From Ananas comosus (Eukaryota; Streptophyta; Magnoliopsida; Poales; Bromeliaceae): DNA of 64,000 nt. How positions within the stretch are numbered: the first letter of the stretch is position 1; every line of letters starts with the position of its first letter. Below the pieces are notes generated by a model. The model ran no database searches. It was not told the DNA's origin and saw only the letters and a list, made by a program, of their open reading frames with translations. The position numbers and the translations under genes are program-made. The stretch covers positions 5,711,629 to 5,775,628 of the forward strand of contig NC_033632.1 of the NCBI RefSeq assembly GCF_001540865.1, in the 5' to 3' direction. Below are positions 52,544 through 63,110 of this stretch, one piece after another.

Positions 52544-52837
52544 TATATATATATATATATATATATATTTCGAGCTTTTTGAGCTTAATTCGAGCGAGCC
52601 GAGTAATACTCAAGCTCAGCTTGAAATTAATTTCGAGCCTAAACTTAGGCTCAAGCTTGCTTGGAATTAATTTGAGCCGAGCTCGAGCGAGCCGAATATT
52701 GGCCGAACACGAGTCGAACACGAGCTGACTCGCTCATTTGCTAGCCCTACAGGTGAATAATTAGTAGTAGAACGGGCAAATATGTGGACAATTCGAGTTT
52801 CTTTCAAAATTATTTAGCTGAGCAGCAAACTCTTAAG

Positions 52838-53181
52838 CAAGAATTTAAGTGCCATGATACGGGGTCATGTCGGAAACTTGCTGGTACGGTACGACACGGT
52901 GCGTGTCGAGTCGTACCAATGCGTACCCGTCACAAGAAATATATGTGTGCCGACACGTATTGGTATGAAATATTTATTTTCTTTAGCAATAAATTATGCT
53001 AATTATTTATTATGTATTTTTATCAAATATTTTGAACTTTATTGAGAAAATTATTTACTAATTTCAAGAATAGAGGGTTTTGAATTGTGCCATCGGCACG
53101 GGAACTGTATCGCGTCGATAACTCGCTGGCATGATACGACACGATAGATATGGCTTGTGCCGATGGACACTTTAATCCTTA
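52838..53181. mobile_element. hAT-type MITE copy E
   Basis: Starts CAAGAATTTAAGTGCC, ends TTTAATCCTTA. Perfect 8 bp duplication CTCTTAAG (52830-52837, 53182-53189). The most diverged of the five copies; its last base has changed. Confidence 0.88.
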
Positions 53182-53330
53182 CTCTTAAGCTTATAAAGAA
53201 ATTGTCTTTCCATAAAAATTATGGGAGAAACTTCCCTTCCACGGTTTCCCACTGTAGCAGCAAGAAGAAAAGTTTCGAAATAGAGTTTTTTATCTTGGTG
53301 CACAAAACCTCAATTCAACTTGCCACTGTA

Positions 53331-53460
53331 GGCTTTTTTCGAAAATAATCCTACGAAATTTCATATATGGGAAAATAACCCTCTAAAAAATAAATTTGGC
53401 AAACTAACCTTCTCTTTGCCACGTTGGAGCCGTGTCAGATTGTTCCTCTGAAGATGATGA
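53331..53460. repeat. Candidate left terminal inverted repeat of the MULE
   Basis: GGCTTTTTTCGAAAATAATCC followed by AAATAACCCTC and CTTTGCCACGTTGGAGC, the same general layout as the arm at 11522-11640 (GGGCTTTTTT, ACAAATAGCC, CCATGTGAGCG). The partner at the right is outside the window, so it rests on resemblance only. Confidence 0.5.
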
Positions 53461-53469
53461 ATCGTTCAC

Positions 53470-53840
53470 TGCTTTTAGGGAAGGCGGTGAATGATTCACT
53501 GTCTTTGTAATAAGTCTTACAAAGGAGGTGAATGATTCATTGCTTTATGAAGGCGGTGAATGATTCACTGTCTTTGTAATAAGTCTTACAAAGGCGGTGA
53601 ATGATTCACCGCCTTATGAAAGCGGTGAACTATTCACCGCCTTTAGTACTCCTAGTTAGTTGACGAATTGGTGTGCGAAAGGGTAACTACACAAAATAGT
53701 GAATGATTCACCATCTTATGAAGACAATGAACCGTTCACCACCTTTAGTATTGCTATGGAGCCCGGCTACTTAAGTGGTTAGTTCAGGGATGGGTGTGTG
53801 GATTAAGTATACCTAACACGGTGAATGATTCACTATCTTT
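53470..53840. repeat. Subterminal GGTGAATGATTCACC repeats
   Basis: At least eight copies of GTGAATGATTCAC or near variants (e.g. 53488, 53523, 53552, 53597, 53628). A ~90 base unit with GTCTTTGTAATAAGTCTTAC is tandemly duplicated at about 53485-53625. Such subterminal repeats may bind a MULE transposase (inference). Confidence 0.75.
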
Positions 53841-54079
53841 AATGCAATCTCCCTTCCGGCACATATAAGTATTTAATAACAATTTTTACAAGTTAGGAAT
53901 AATAATTTTTACGACAACAACAATTTCGACAATAAAATTTTAAAAACAACGAGCTACAATCAATTTGGTAAGCATATCAACAAAAATTTAGAAATTTTGT
54001 AAAAATATCAACTAAATAAAGAGGTATATAATATTGTATATGTTATACAACGTGTTCGATATAAATCATATAAATGTTA

Positions 54080-54900
54080 GCCTCGAGATCTTCCTTTCCC
54101 TCGACGTCCTCATCCACGTCCACGTGCACGCCCACGTTCACGTCTACGGCCATGATCAATATCGAGCTCAACAGGAGATACGTTATCAAGTGGCTTGATA
54201 CCTGTCATCTGATCGAGATTCTCGATAATGATGCCCTAATGATACTCCGGAATTGCCTACGTCTCTTCTAGCACTGGTCGATCACCCTCGCTAGCGGCCG
54301 GTGTAGATACTGGTAGGTGCTGTGATGATGATGGACCACGACAACGAGAATACATGGATCTAAAATTCGCACATGACACTGGTGACAGAAGTGAGTCAAA
54401 CGTCAAAGGAAATGTCGAAAAGGCATCAGACATAGCTCCAATGTCAGTGGCAAATGGAGACACTGATACCTGATGGCTCGATGTCGAATAAGATCGAATA
54501 GTAGATGGAGACCGTTGCATCTGATAACCCGATGTCAAGGTATGACTATAATCTCGACCCCCTGAATCTCTAACAATAGGTATAGCAGGAACATGCTCCA
54601 GTACCATATCAATATAGGCACAGATGCCTATCAGAGTCTTTAGCATCATATGGGTCATAGGGAAATCATCAACTAGCTATCTGATACTATAGTAAGTCTA
54701 TTGTAATGCGTTCACCTATATTCTAGATAAAAGCTCATTTTTTTTTCTTTTTTTATTAATTATAAGATTAAATAATAATTAATATAGGAATGATTATACC
54801 AAATCTCTCTCGGTCTACCCATAAGGCTAGAAAGTCAACGAAGGACATTGTACTGGACGAGAAATCCATCTCCTCATTATCGTCCAATACCACTGCATGT
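54080..54900 (-). pseudogene. C-terminal region of the plant mobile domain gene
   Basis: Contains WTIMRRWISRP (about 54870), an open block 54658-54257 starting MTHMMLKTLIGICAYIDM, and a final Arg-Gly-rich stretch (54160-54080, with RGRARGRG). Such basic RG tails end many plant mobile domain proteins of MULE origin. Frame breaks occur near 54250, 54700 and 54830. Confidence 0.6.
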
Positions 54901-54929
54901 AAATAGAGGCTGCCTGTATCGAATCATCA

Positions 54930-55127
54930 TCAGCAATTGGCAGCTAGTCGAAAATATTCTGTAATCTCTTTCCCCATCTCTCGATGTGTGCAGTGTGAAA
55001 GATGGGGCCGTCCCTGAGAAGTCACATGACGGATGGTCTCCATGTTAATGGGTATATGTTGGAGAAGACCAAATTGTCGTACGACTCGATATGGTACATG
55101 CATCTCTACAATATGAAAAAAAATCAT
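54930..55127 (-). pseudogene. Plant mobile domain, C-terminal motif block
   Basis: Reads FFHIVEMHVPYRVVRQFGLL followed by QHIP, the conserved end of the plant mobile domain (the RVxRQFGxxQxIP pattern shared with the long-form PP7 homologues and MAIL1). Stops lie on both sides. Function in transposition is unknown. Confidence 0.8.
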
Positions 55128-55649
55128 TGTAGTTCTCGATCGCTAGACCTGACTGCCTTATACACAAAATGCTGTGAACAAGCCAATAGTCAATTAGATG
55201 CATTAATACGTTTGTATAATAGTGAAAAAAGATGGTTGCATTAATACGGATCTATGACTCTCTCTGCTGATCTAACTTATCTCGATAAAACTGAATATCT
55301 GTGGTCCTGACATTAGCTACAATTGTAATCCACTAGCGTTGGCCCACCAAAAATTCAAAAGTATATGTGTAGTTGTAATTATTTAAAAAATGCAATTTGT
55401 ATCAAATATATATGTCACACTGGCAATCCAAAGGGCAATTTGCTATATATATCGAGCATAGCTTCAACTCCAGTAGGCCGCCCAATATGAATATGTTCTC
55501 ACGCCCAAATTTATAAATAAATTATAATAAATTAAACACCATAAGTTTAATAATAACAATTAAAATATTACATATTATACATATAATAATGTTGTAAAGC
55601 AATAATATTCGGCCTTTCCTTTTAATGAAGCCGCTCATAATACTCGATA

Positions 55650-55800
55650 AAGATAGGCCAAATCCGCCGCATCTCACGCTAATCCGCCGCACTTATCAAA
55701 ATCCTCCAAAAGTGGAAGCGACTTCAGATGAACTTTATATCCAGTGGGGTTGGAAAATAGGCTATACCCAATTTGATATAATATGTAGGCTCATGCTGTA
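55650..55800 (-). pseudogene. Plant mobile domain, middle block
   Basis: In one - strand frame this reads YILYQIGYSLFSNPTGYKVH then LKSLPLLEDFDKCG, matching the YxLxLIGxxLFxDxSxxxVxLxxLPLLxDF pattern of the domain. A stop follows at GGLA. Found by reading frames across the broken gene; the first half of the domain is 5 kb away. Confidence 0.75.
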
Positions 55801-56927
55801 GCTGCAACTGCTCCTGCAGGGGTGTCTGCGACCACGAATGACGTACCTCGCACGGTTGATCTTATTTTGATTTTCCACCGTGGGGTAGTATTCATGATTC
55901 AGATTAATATTTGAATATGTATGGGAATCAGGTATTGTGGATTCATGGCTTCCAATAAACGCAAGCGTCTATTGTTAATTACCCCTACAGAATATTAGGG
56001 CACCTTCGATTAAGAGACCTCTGAAATGCTGAAGATAAACTGGAATTGGACAAAAGAAAATTTATAATTTATTGCTCAATTACATGGCTTTAACCAAGGG
56101 CATACCCTCAGTGTACATGAATAGAGCGTAAAGAAAATATATTTTTCAATTGTATCTTAGTTATATATTCTAAGATACCCAATATATGGTCAAATTAATT
56201 TTGTTGGACTCTATATGTTGTGGAGCTCAACACTATTCACCCTAAGATGAAAGATTGATTAAATTCCATATATATATGCATTGGAATTTAATCAGATTTA
56301 ATTCAGATTAAACTCTAATTATATGTATTAGAGTTTGATTTGGTTAATTGAACTTTAAATGTATGTGATAAAGTCCAATAGATGATCAGATTTTGTTGAG
56401 CTCTATATATTTTGGAGCTCAACTTTGTTTACCATGAGATGAAAGATTGATTAAATCCCATATATATACATTGGAATTTAATCGAACTTGATTAAACTCT
56501 GAACTTTAAATATATGTAATAAAGTCCAATAGAGTTTGATTTGAGCTTTCATCCTAAATATATGTGTTAGGATTAGCCCCAAATATCTTGAATTAGACTC
56601 TAATTTTATATTTTAGAGTCTGATACAATTAGGCTCTAAGTTTATGTATTAGAGCTTAGTCACATTTGATTTTGGTTCATCTCAAGGTGAAATATTAACT
56701 AAATCCTAATTATATGTATTAGGATTAGTCAGATTTGATTTAAATTAAACTCCAAGTGTATGTATTGGAATCCAACAAATTAATTTGATCAGATGGTTTG
56801 ATCAATTCTAAATATAGGTTTAGAATTTGATCAAGTTTGAACATGATTGTGATTTGACTCTAGTTTTATATGCTAGAGAATCGAATATTTTGGGAATTGG
56901 GATGTTCGTGAAAATTGAACTTGAGTT

Positions 56928-57025
56928 TAGTTTAACGACATTTCGGTCGATATCGGATTTAGGTTTAGTTTAACGACGTTTCGGTCGATTGATTTGGTGG
57001 ATTAGTTTAACGACGTTTCGGTCGA
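56928..57025. repeat. Short repeat, three copies of TTTAACGAC(A/G)TTTCGGTCGAT
   Basis: Three near-identical 20 base words at about 56932, 56968 and 57005, spaced about 37 bases. Confidence 0.85.
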
Positions 57026-57091
57026 TGGTTTGGGTTTGGTTCACAAGGTTTATGGTATTGGGTATATGGGATTATGGTTCATGAACTTAGA

Positions 57092-57568
57092 TATGGTTCA
57101 TGGGTTTATGGTTCATGGACTTATGGTTCATGGGTTTATGGTTCATGGACTTATGGTTCATGGGTTTATGGTTCATGGACTTATGGTTCATGGGTTTATG
57201 GTTCATGGACTTATGGTTCATGGGTTTATGGTTCATGGACTTATGGTTCATGGGTTTATGGTTCATGGACTTATGGTTCATGGGTTTATGGTTCATGGAC
57301 TTATGGTTCATGGGTTTATGGTTCATGGACTTATGGTTCATGGGTTTATGGTTCATGGACTTATGGTTCATGGGTTTATGGTTCATGGACTTATGGTTCA
57401 TGGGTTTATGGTTCATGGACTTATGGTTCATGGGTTTATGGTTCATGGACTTATGGTTCATGGGTTTATGGTTCATGGACTTATGGTTCATGGGTTTATG
57501 GTTCATGGACTTATGGTTCATGGGTTTATGGTTCATGGACTTATGGTTCATGGGTTTATGGTTCATGA
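57092..57568. repeat. 30 bp minisatellite, about 16 copies, essentially perfect
   Basis: The unit is two 15 base halves, TTATGGTTCATGGAC and TTTATGGTTCATGGG. Fourteen copies from 57121 to 57540 are identical. As 30 is a multiple of 3 and the unit lacks stops in several frames, open reading frames appear on both strands (e.g. MVHGF/MVHGL or MNHKP/MNHKS repeats); they are not taken as genes. Degenerate half units flank it (57060-57090, 57570-57720). Confidence 0.97.
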
Positions 57569-57569
57569 A

Positions 57570-58110
57570 CTTGGTGTATGGTTTGTGGTTTATGATCCAT
57601 GGCTCATGAACTTGATTTGATTCATGAACTTGATTCATAGTTCGTGGATTTGGTGTATGGTATGGTCCACAGGATTTGGTGTATGGTTTGGTCCATGGTT
57701 TTGGTTCAAAGTTCATGGACTTGGTTAAGGTTATGGGCTTGGATATGGGTTAAATGTGTATGGGTTCATGGGTAAATGTATATAGGTTTATGTATATGGG
57801 TTTATGGGTTAATGGTTTTAATGAGTTTTGGATAATGGGCTTAGATAGTGGGCCCAAATGGGTTTTGGACTGGGGCCATTTGTAAATGGGCTCTGGGCTT
57901 TGGACTAGGCCTAGATTTAATTGGATTGGGTTATAGGTTATGGGTTTAGAATTGGGCTAAGGTTTAATTGGATTGGGTTATAGGATTGGGTTATAGGTAA
58001 CGGTTAATGGATTTTGAGTGAGGTTAAGGTTAATGGGTTTAGATTAGATTGGGTTAAATGGGTTTAGAGTCAAAGTGTTGATTTAATACGGATGGGTTGA
58101 GGTTCAATGA
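57570..58110. repeat. Degenerate TATGGGTTnnATGG-type repeat region
   Basis: Irregular runs of TTCATGAACTTG, GGTTTATG, GGATTGGGTTATAGG and GGGTTTAGATT. It looks like older, drifted material of the same origin as the perfect minisatellite. Confidence 0.6.
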
Positions 58111-58439
58111 CTTAGGTCCATATGATCGGGCCTAGATTCATGTCTCGAGGTTTTATTAAAAAAAAAAGTTTTGATCAATTAAGATTTTCATATACATTTT
58201 CTTCAAATTCTGGATTTGAATAACAAATTAAATTTCAATTTAATTTGAAGTGTCTAATGTGATTTTGTCAAAGCTCTCTCTCTCTTTTAGAGTGATCTCT
58301 CTTTTTGGTGATATTTTGCAAAGAGCACCATCGATGTTCATCTCGGCATTCCATCGAGCGGTTTGATTAGCACGTCGACGACGAAGTATTTCGTCGAATG
58401 ATTGGTCGGTAAATGAGAGCATCGCTCTCTTTATGATTC

Positions 58440-58740
58440 GCCACCGAGCAATTAGCGGGCGAACTTTGTTTGAGAGGAGAGCACCGCTCTCTCTCTCGGA
58501 TTCGTCGTCGGAGCGGTTGGCGGACTTGACTTCATTTGAGAGGAGAGCACCGCTCTCTCTCTCAATTTCGCCGTCGAGCACTTGGCGAGCGGATCTAACT
58601 TCATTTGAGAGGAGAGCACCGCTCTCTCTCTCAGGTTCGCCGTCGAGCGGTTGGTGGGCGGACTCCGGGCACATCAAGCACTTGGCGGGCGGAATCCGTT
58701 TGAGAGGAGAGCACCGCTCTCTCTCTCAGGTTTGCCGTCG
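58440..58740. repeat. 66-95 bp tandem repeat with hairpin core
   Basis: A 26 base core (GAGAGGAGAGC then ACCGCTCTCTCTCTC) is identical at 58472, 58538, 58607 and 58702; a weaker copy is near 58410. The halves GAGAGGAGAGC and GCTCTCTCTC can pair. Spacers contain CGTCGAGCGGTTGG(C/T)GGGC. Confidence 0.85.
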
Positions 58741-58749
58741 AGCGGTTGG

Positions 58750-59563
58750 TGGGCGTGATCCGTTGGCGCCAACTCCTTCGGAGCAGTATTCTTGGCGGCC
58801 TTGTATGCGGCGAGGCTGATGTCGTTACTGGCGAGCCTACTGCACGTTTGCGAGGTGCGAACCGTCGACGTCCAGGAACTCGTCGAACGAGTCCTGGCAG
58901 GTGTCAACGAAAGTGTCGGCGGCCAAGAGCTCGCTGTTGGCGTTCACGGGCCGCCCGCTGCTGCGCACCAATCGTCGACGCATTCTGCAGCGCGTCCGCC
59001 GCCTGCGCGTGCTCCACCTTGAGCGCCGCAGCCTGGACTGACGCTGCGGCTCATTGTGGACATATATCAAACATCTGGTGAGCAGAGGGGTGAAGCAGGG
59101 GAGGAGCATGATGAGGGAGAAGGCGCCGACCGCCACGCTCTGTCGCTGCAGGAAGAGAGGGAAGTCGAGGAGGAAAGCGCCGACCACCATGTTCAGCTGT
59201 TGGAGGAAGAGGATGACGACGAGGCAGCGCGCGGCCTCGACAGCGTAGGGATCGGCGAGGAGGCGGGCGGTTTCGGCGAACGCCTGGTCGAAGCGAGAAG
59301 CTCGCAGTAGACAGTGTAGCTGTAGAGGATGTGGTTGAGGCCGTCGCGGACGGCGCTTGCGTAGTAGGCGGCCTTCTCGAAGGTTGACACGGGGTGGTCG
59401 ACGAAGACGATGGGGTCGTAGCCGTGACGTTCTTGTAGACGCCGGCGCAGACTTTATGGGCGACGAGCACAGGGTCGCAGTGCTCCTGGCTCATCGCATG
59501 ATTCAGCTTCGTTTGGGAATTTCGTCGAACAGGCGGAGCGCGCGGTGCAGAGAGAGAACTCAT
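58750..59563 (-). pseudogene. Unidentified GC-rich gene remnant
   Basis: The - strand has overlapping open stretches with protein-like character in shifting frames: HKVCAGVYKNVTA (about 59430), STFEKAAYYASAVRDGLNHI (about 59390) and YSYTVYCELLAS, then a hydrophobic block (MVVGAFLLDFPLFL, AFSLIMLLPCF, about 59190-59100), and ADTFVDTCQDSFDEFLDVDG (about 58900). I do not recognise the family. Frame breaks suggest a captured or degraded gene. GC content contrasts sharply with the AT-rich surroundings. Confidence 0.4.
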
Positions 59564-60110
59564 AGGTGGAAGTCTTTGCAGAAGTCGTCGGAGATGCGGC
59601 GGAGCTCGGTGGGTGCTCGGCGGAGGCGCGGCGGAGACACGGCGGAGCTCGGTGGAGCTCGGCGAAGGGGATCTCTTTAGAGGATCTCTTCGGTGGGTGC
59701 TCGACGGAGCTCGGTAGAGCTCGGTGGGGCTTCGGCGGAGGCGCGGGTGACGGCGACTTCGACGGAGCTTCTGCGCGGTTTCGGGCGGACCTGCCGCGGG
59801 TGGCGCGGCTTCAGGCAGATCGGCCGCGGGTGGCGCGGCTTCGAGTCGAGGACGGCGTCAACGGCGATCGGGGCGAGGAGGGAGGAGTACTGGGACACGA
59901 CCTTGGAGCTGAGCACGGTGGCAGCGGATTTGACGAGGGAGCCGCGGTCGGAGAGGTCGAGGGGGATGGACATGGCTTGGAGGGCGTCGACGGCGCGGAG
60001 GGAGGAGTACTAGGATACGGCGGAAGAGCTCAGCAGAGCTTGGCGAAGCTCGGCTGACTCCATGCGGAGCTCGGTGGAGCTCGGCGCAGGTCGCGTGNTG
60101 AAGAGAGAGA
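59564..60110. repeat. GC-rich short repeats GGAGCTCGGTGG/GGTGGCGCGGCTTC
   Basis: Many irregular copies of CGGCGGAGCTCGGTGG (59590-59730 and 60050-60090) and two of CCGCGGGTGGCGCGGCTTC (about 59794 and 59824). All six frames are partly open because of the repeats. No product is recognised. One N at 60098. Confidence 0.6.
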
Positions 60111-60294
60111 GAGCTTTGATTATGGCATTAATGGAGAAGAGAAAAATATCTTTTTTTTTTTTACCTTTCTTTTCTCTTTCGTAGACACAGGAATGGGATT
60201 GGGTTTTTTTGTTTAGGAATAGGTTTGAAAATTCAAAAACTCTCCGTTTGATTTTTTTCGAAAGGTATTTATGGGGTAGTTATAACCAACCTGA

Positions 60295-60490
60295 GGGAGA
60301 CGTGCGCATGGATGTGCGGGAGGTTATGGGATCGTGGTTGTTACGATAGTATCGTGGGATGTTATGGGATCGTGGGCGGTTAGGGGATCGTGGGATGATG
60401 GAATCGTGGGTGATCGTGATGGGATTGTGGGATGATGGGTGGTTACGATAAGATTGTGGAATGATGAGTGGTTACGATGAGATTGTGGGA
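60295..60490. repeat. Irregular GGGATCGTGGGATGATGG minisatellite
   Basis: Repeats of GGGAT(C/T)GTGGGATGATGG(G)TGGTTACGAT with 15-45 base variable spacing, ending in GATTGTGGGAATATTGCG. Confidence 0.8.
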
Positions 60491-60754
60491 ATATTGCGAA
60501 TTAATCCTTTCTCTTTGCTCATATTAGCGGAGCATTTTGTAAATACATAAAAGGGAATGGACTATTTTTATACCCGTTCGCACCTACGAGAACGTCCCAC
60601 TTTCCGCGTTAAAAATTTGAACTTAAATTTTTATCCATGCACCTAGTGCATGGATCATCTCATAAACCATCTCTTTTTTTTTATTTCTTTCTCTCCCTTT
60701 TTTTTTTCTTTTTCTTTCTTTTTCCTCTTTTATTCCTCTCTCTTTTTTTATGCT

Positions 60755-61140
60755 TCAACAAGGGGCATCCAAATTTATGTGGTGGTAATGCTGGTATAAC
60801 CAATCCAGTCTAATCTGACCAGCCTTGATGTCATTCAGCACAGTTTCTAAAAGAATCTGACAAATATTCGAGCGCGGGTGCTGTGCAGTATCAATCACAA
60901 GCTCACCATCCACACAAAAATCAGAAATAATCGCAACATCCTGAAGTGTAATCGTCATCTCACCGTGGTGAAAGTGGAAAGTCTGTATTTCTTATCTCCA
61001 TCTCTCAATCATGACTCCTAATAAAGCTTGATCTAGTTGCATGTGCCTAAAGCCTGATATGTAATAAAATTCGACCTGTCATAGAAGATCGAGCACTGTT
61101 GGATGGTCAAGATTCCACTGGTTTAACTTGCGGCCATGCT
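60755..61140 (-). pseudogene. Plant mobile domain, N-terminal half
   Basis: The - strand reads HMQLDQALLGVMIERWR, a stop, then EIQTFHFHHGEMTITLQDVA and ending IRLDWLYQHYHHINLDAPC. FHFPxGEMTITLxDV is the hallmark of the plant mobile domain. The open frame from its Met is 60958-60755. A TAA stop and a (T)n tract on the + strand follow. Domain C-terminal parts are at 55800-54930. Confidence 0.85.
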
Positions 61141-61599
61141 TTATGAACTGAACAACATAATACACCTACAGTAACAGAGAATAGTTAGATTATCATTTCT
61201 ATTTATTAATATTATGATAAACTTTCAATTAAAATTTTTGACTCTCACCTCACTCTTGATAAATTCAGACATATGGAGATGCTGCTCTGTTAGGACTGAA
61301 GAATCAACCGACCCTGCATCCTATAGATATCACATATGCAATTTTAAAGATTTTGCAATTAGTAACATATTAAAAAACACTTATTAAATATTGAAAGTTT
61401 TATAATTACTATTATATTAGATAACAAGTCGTACGTCGACGTCCTTGTTGTGCTCCCTCTGTATTTTGTGGACAGGTGTTCCTATAATGGCCTTCTTGTT
61501 TATAAATGCTACATTTTGTTTGTCATTTTACTCTTTCGTCCATTATATTATGAATACATGTAGATTGTAGATGATCTTTATTTCTTCTCATGAGAGGCG

Positions 61600-63110
61600 G
61601 TACAATTGGCGAGCCCTGGGGTCATGGCCAGTGTCGCTTATCTGGAACAGGATGGTAATGTGGTGTGTATGTTTCGTGATAACTATCAACACTATACCAC
61701 CGAGATAAAAAATTATAAAAGTGTATTCTTTTACGTGAAGCACTGCAAACTGCTAAAAGATGTGAACAAGGTATTCAAGTTAGTCAGAATTCGCCACAAT
61801 CAGAATTTGTATCTGTTCCATTCACAATCACCTTGTATTTGAAATCTCCAATATTGACCTCAAATTCCACAAGCCCAAATTGATGGACAATGTGTCCCCA
61901 CGACGTCTCCATATTCATTGTAATCCGATTTCGTATTTTAGGAGCTAACGTGCCCGTCATACTTTCACTATCTTCATGACGCTGTAAGAAATAACTATTA
62001 AGTTTATAAAATGTTGCCGCTACAAAAGCCGTGATAGGTAGAGCACGAATTTTCTTAAGTACTCCCATTTAAACTTTCTGACATATTCGTGGTTATCAAT
62101 CCAAAGCGACATCCTCCATCAAATGCTCATGTCCAATACTCTTTGTATTTTTTGAGATCATCCACCCACTTCCAAGCATTATGATCCAATGCAAGCAACT
62201 CTTCTTTAAGTTTATAAAATTCTATCGATATTGGAGCACTTCCAACAGCATAGAATTTATCCAATATAAAGAATTATTTTTAAAACGTTTATTCATATTT
62301 ATTTTCAGGTGTTGAAGAAACCATCGGTGTGCATGCCTCTATTGAGGAGGATATATCTCAGCCACTATTTACTTTAAGCAACTAAATTGATCAGATATAA
62401 AGCAAACCTGTTGATTGCGTGTAACATATTGATGCAAATTCTGTAAAAACTAGCGCCAACTTCTACCTTTTTTCTTTCGCAAATTGCAAATGCTAAAGGA
62501 TATATGCCATCATTTGCATCTATAGTCGTCGCTATTAATGCATGGTCTTCGTATTTGCTATACAGGTGAGTGCCATCAATTCTCACTATCGGCCGACAGT
62601 GTGCGAATCCACGAATAGAAGGACCAAATGACCAAAAAACATGACCAAGCCGACATATTCCATTTGATGGCCATCAATGATCAAGGTGCCCTAAAGTATC
62701 AGGATTAATTCTTTGCACCATAGTAAGATAACAAGGCAAGTCTGTGTATGACTGCTCTCAGCTCCCATAAATAATCTGTAATACTTTGTTCTTTATAGCC
62801 ATGCCTTCTAATAGGTTATGTTAACTTGCAAAGTGGATCGCACCGTTTGCTATATTTCTTTTGGCGTCATATTAAGTCTTGCCTTCATTATTGGGAGAAT
62901 TTCTTGACATATAAAATTTGAAATACAATTACATTGCGATGCATTTAGCATTGGAATTACATATGTGTGTTGACCTGCATATGTCTTAACTCTGAAGTAT
63001 GTTGCATCTTTAGGAACCAAAGCATGTAATCTCTAAGGACATTCCTTCATCGTACATTTTACTATATAATTCATTTTCATGGATTTCAAAATATTCATCT
63101 AAACATTATA
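61600..63110 (-). pseudogene. mudrA-type MULE transposase remnant
   Basis: In order on the - strand: MuDR N-terminal CPWRLHALVPKDATYF and MLNASQCNCISNF (about 63050-62900), then the linker to MVQRINPDT (about 62720), the transposase core VRIDGTHLYSKYEDHALIA and IYPLAFAICE (62600-62450, first catalytic D in RIDGTHL), ISIEFYKLKEELLALDHNAW (about 62220), NMETSWGHIVHQFGLVEFEV (about 61890) and a tail with ITILFQISDTG (about 61640). Several stops and frameshifts and a lost middle (62370-62290) make it non-functional. mudrA cuts and joins MULE ends in the nucleus. Confidence 0.88.

Larger units (their letters stand above)
51249..52757. mobile_element. hAT-type element with 8 bp target duplication
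   Basis: Element 51257-52749 starts TAGGGGTGGAAATGAGCC and ends GCTCATTTGCTAGCCCTA, flanked by CAGGTGAA on both sides (51249-51256, 52750-52757). Subterminal arms carry many GAGCTCGAGC/GCTCGAGCGAGC words. No transposase. Three foldback units and (TA)n tracts are nested in it. Confidence 0.85.
55850..60745. other. DNA block splitting the plant mobile domain gene
   Basis: About 4.9 kb between the domain's N-terminal half (ends LDWLYQHYHHINLDAPC, 60757) and middle block (55800). It holds AT-rich low-copy DNA (55900-56900), minisatellites (56925-58110, 58440-58740, 60295-60490) and GC-rich DNA (58750-60110). It could be an intron, a captured fragment or a nested transposon; no inverted repeats or target duplication were identified. 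Confidence 0.5.

Noticed and set aside
57087..57716. Long repeat-encoded ORFs on both strands (up to about 209 codons)
   Set aside because: They come from the perfect 30 bp repeat, which has no stop in several frames. No start context, domain or splice evidence supports a gene.
58750..59563. A BURP-domain, PEX11 or glycolipid-transfer protein remnant
   Set aside because: Short resemblances were considered but none of the defining motifs of these families is present; left unidentified.
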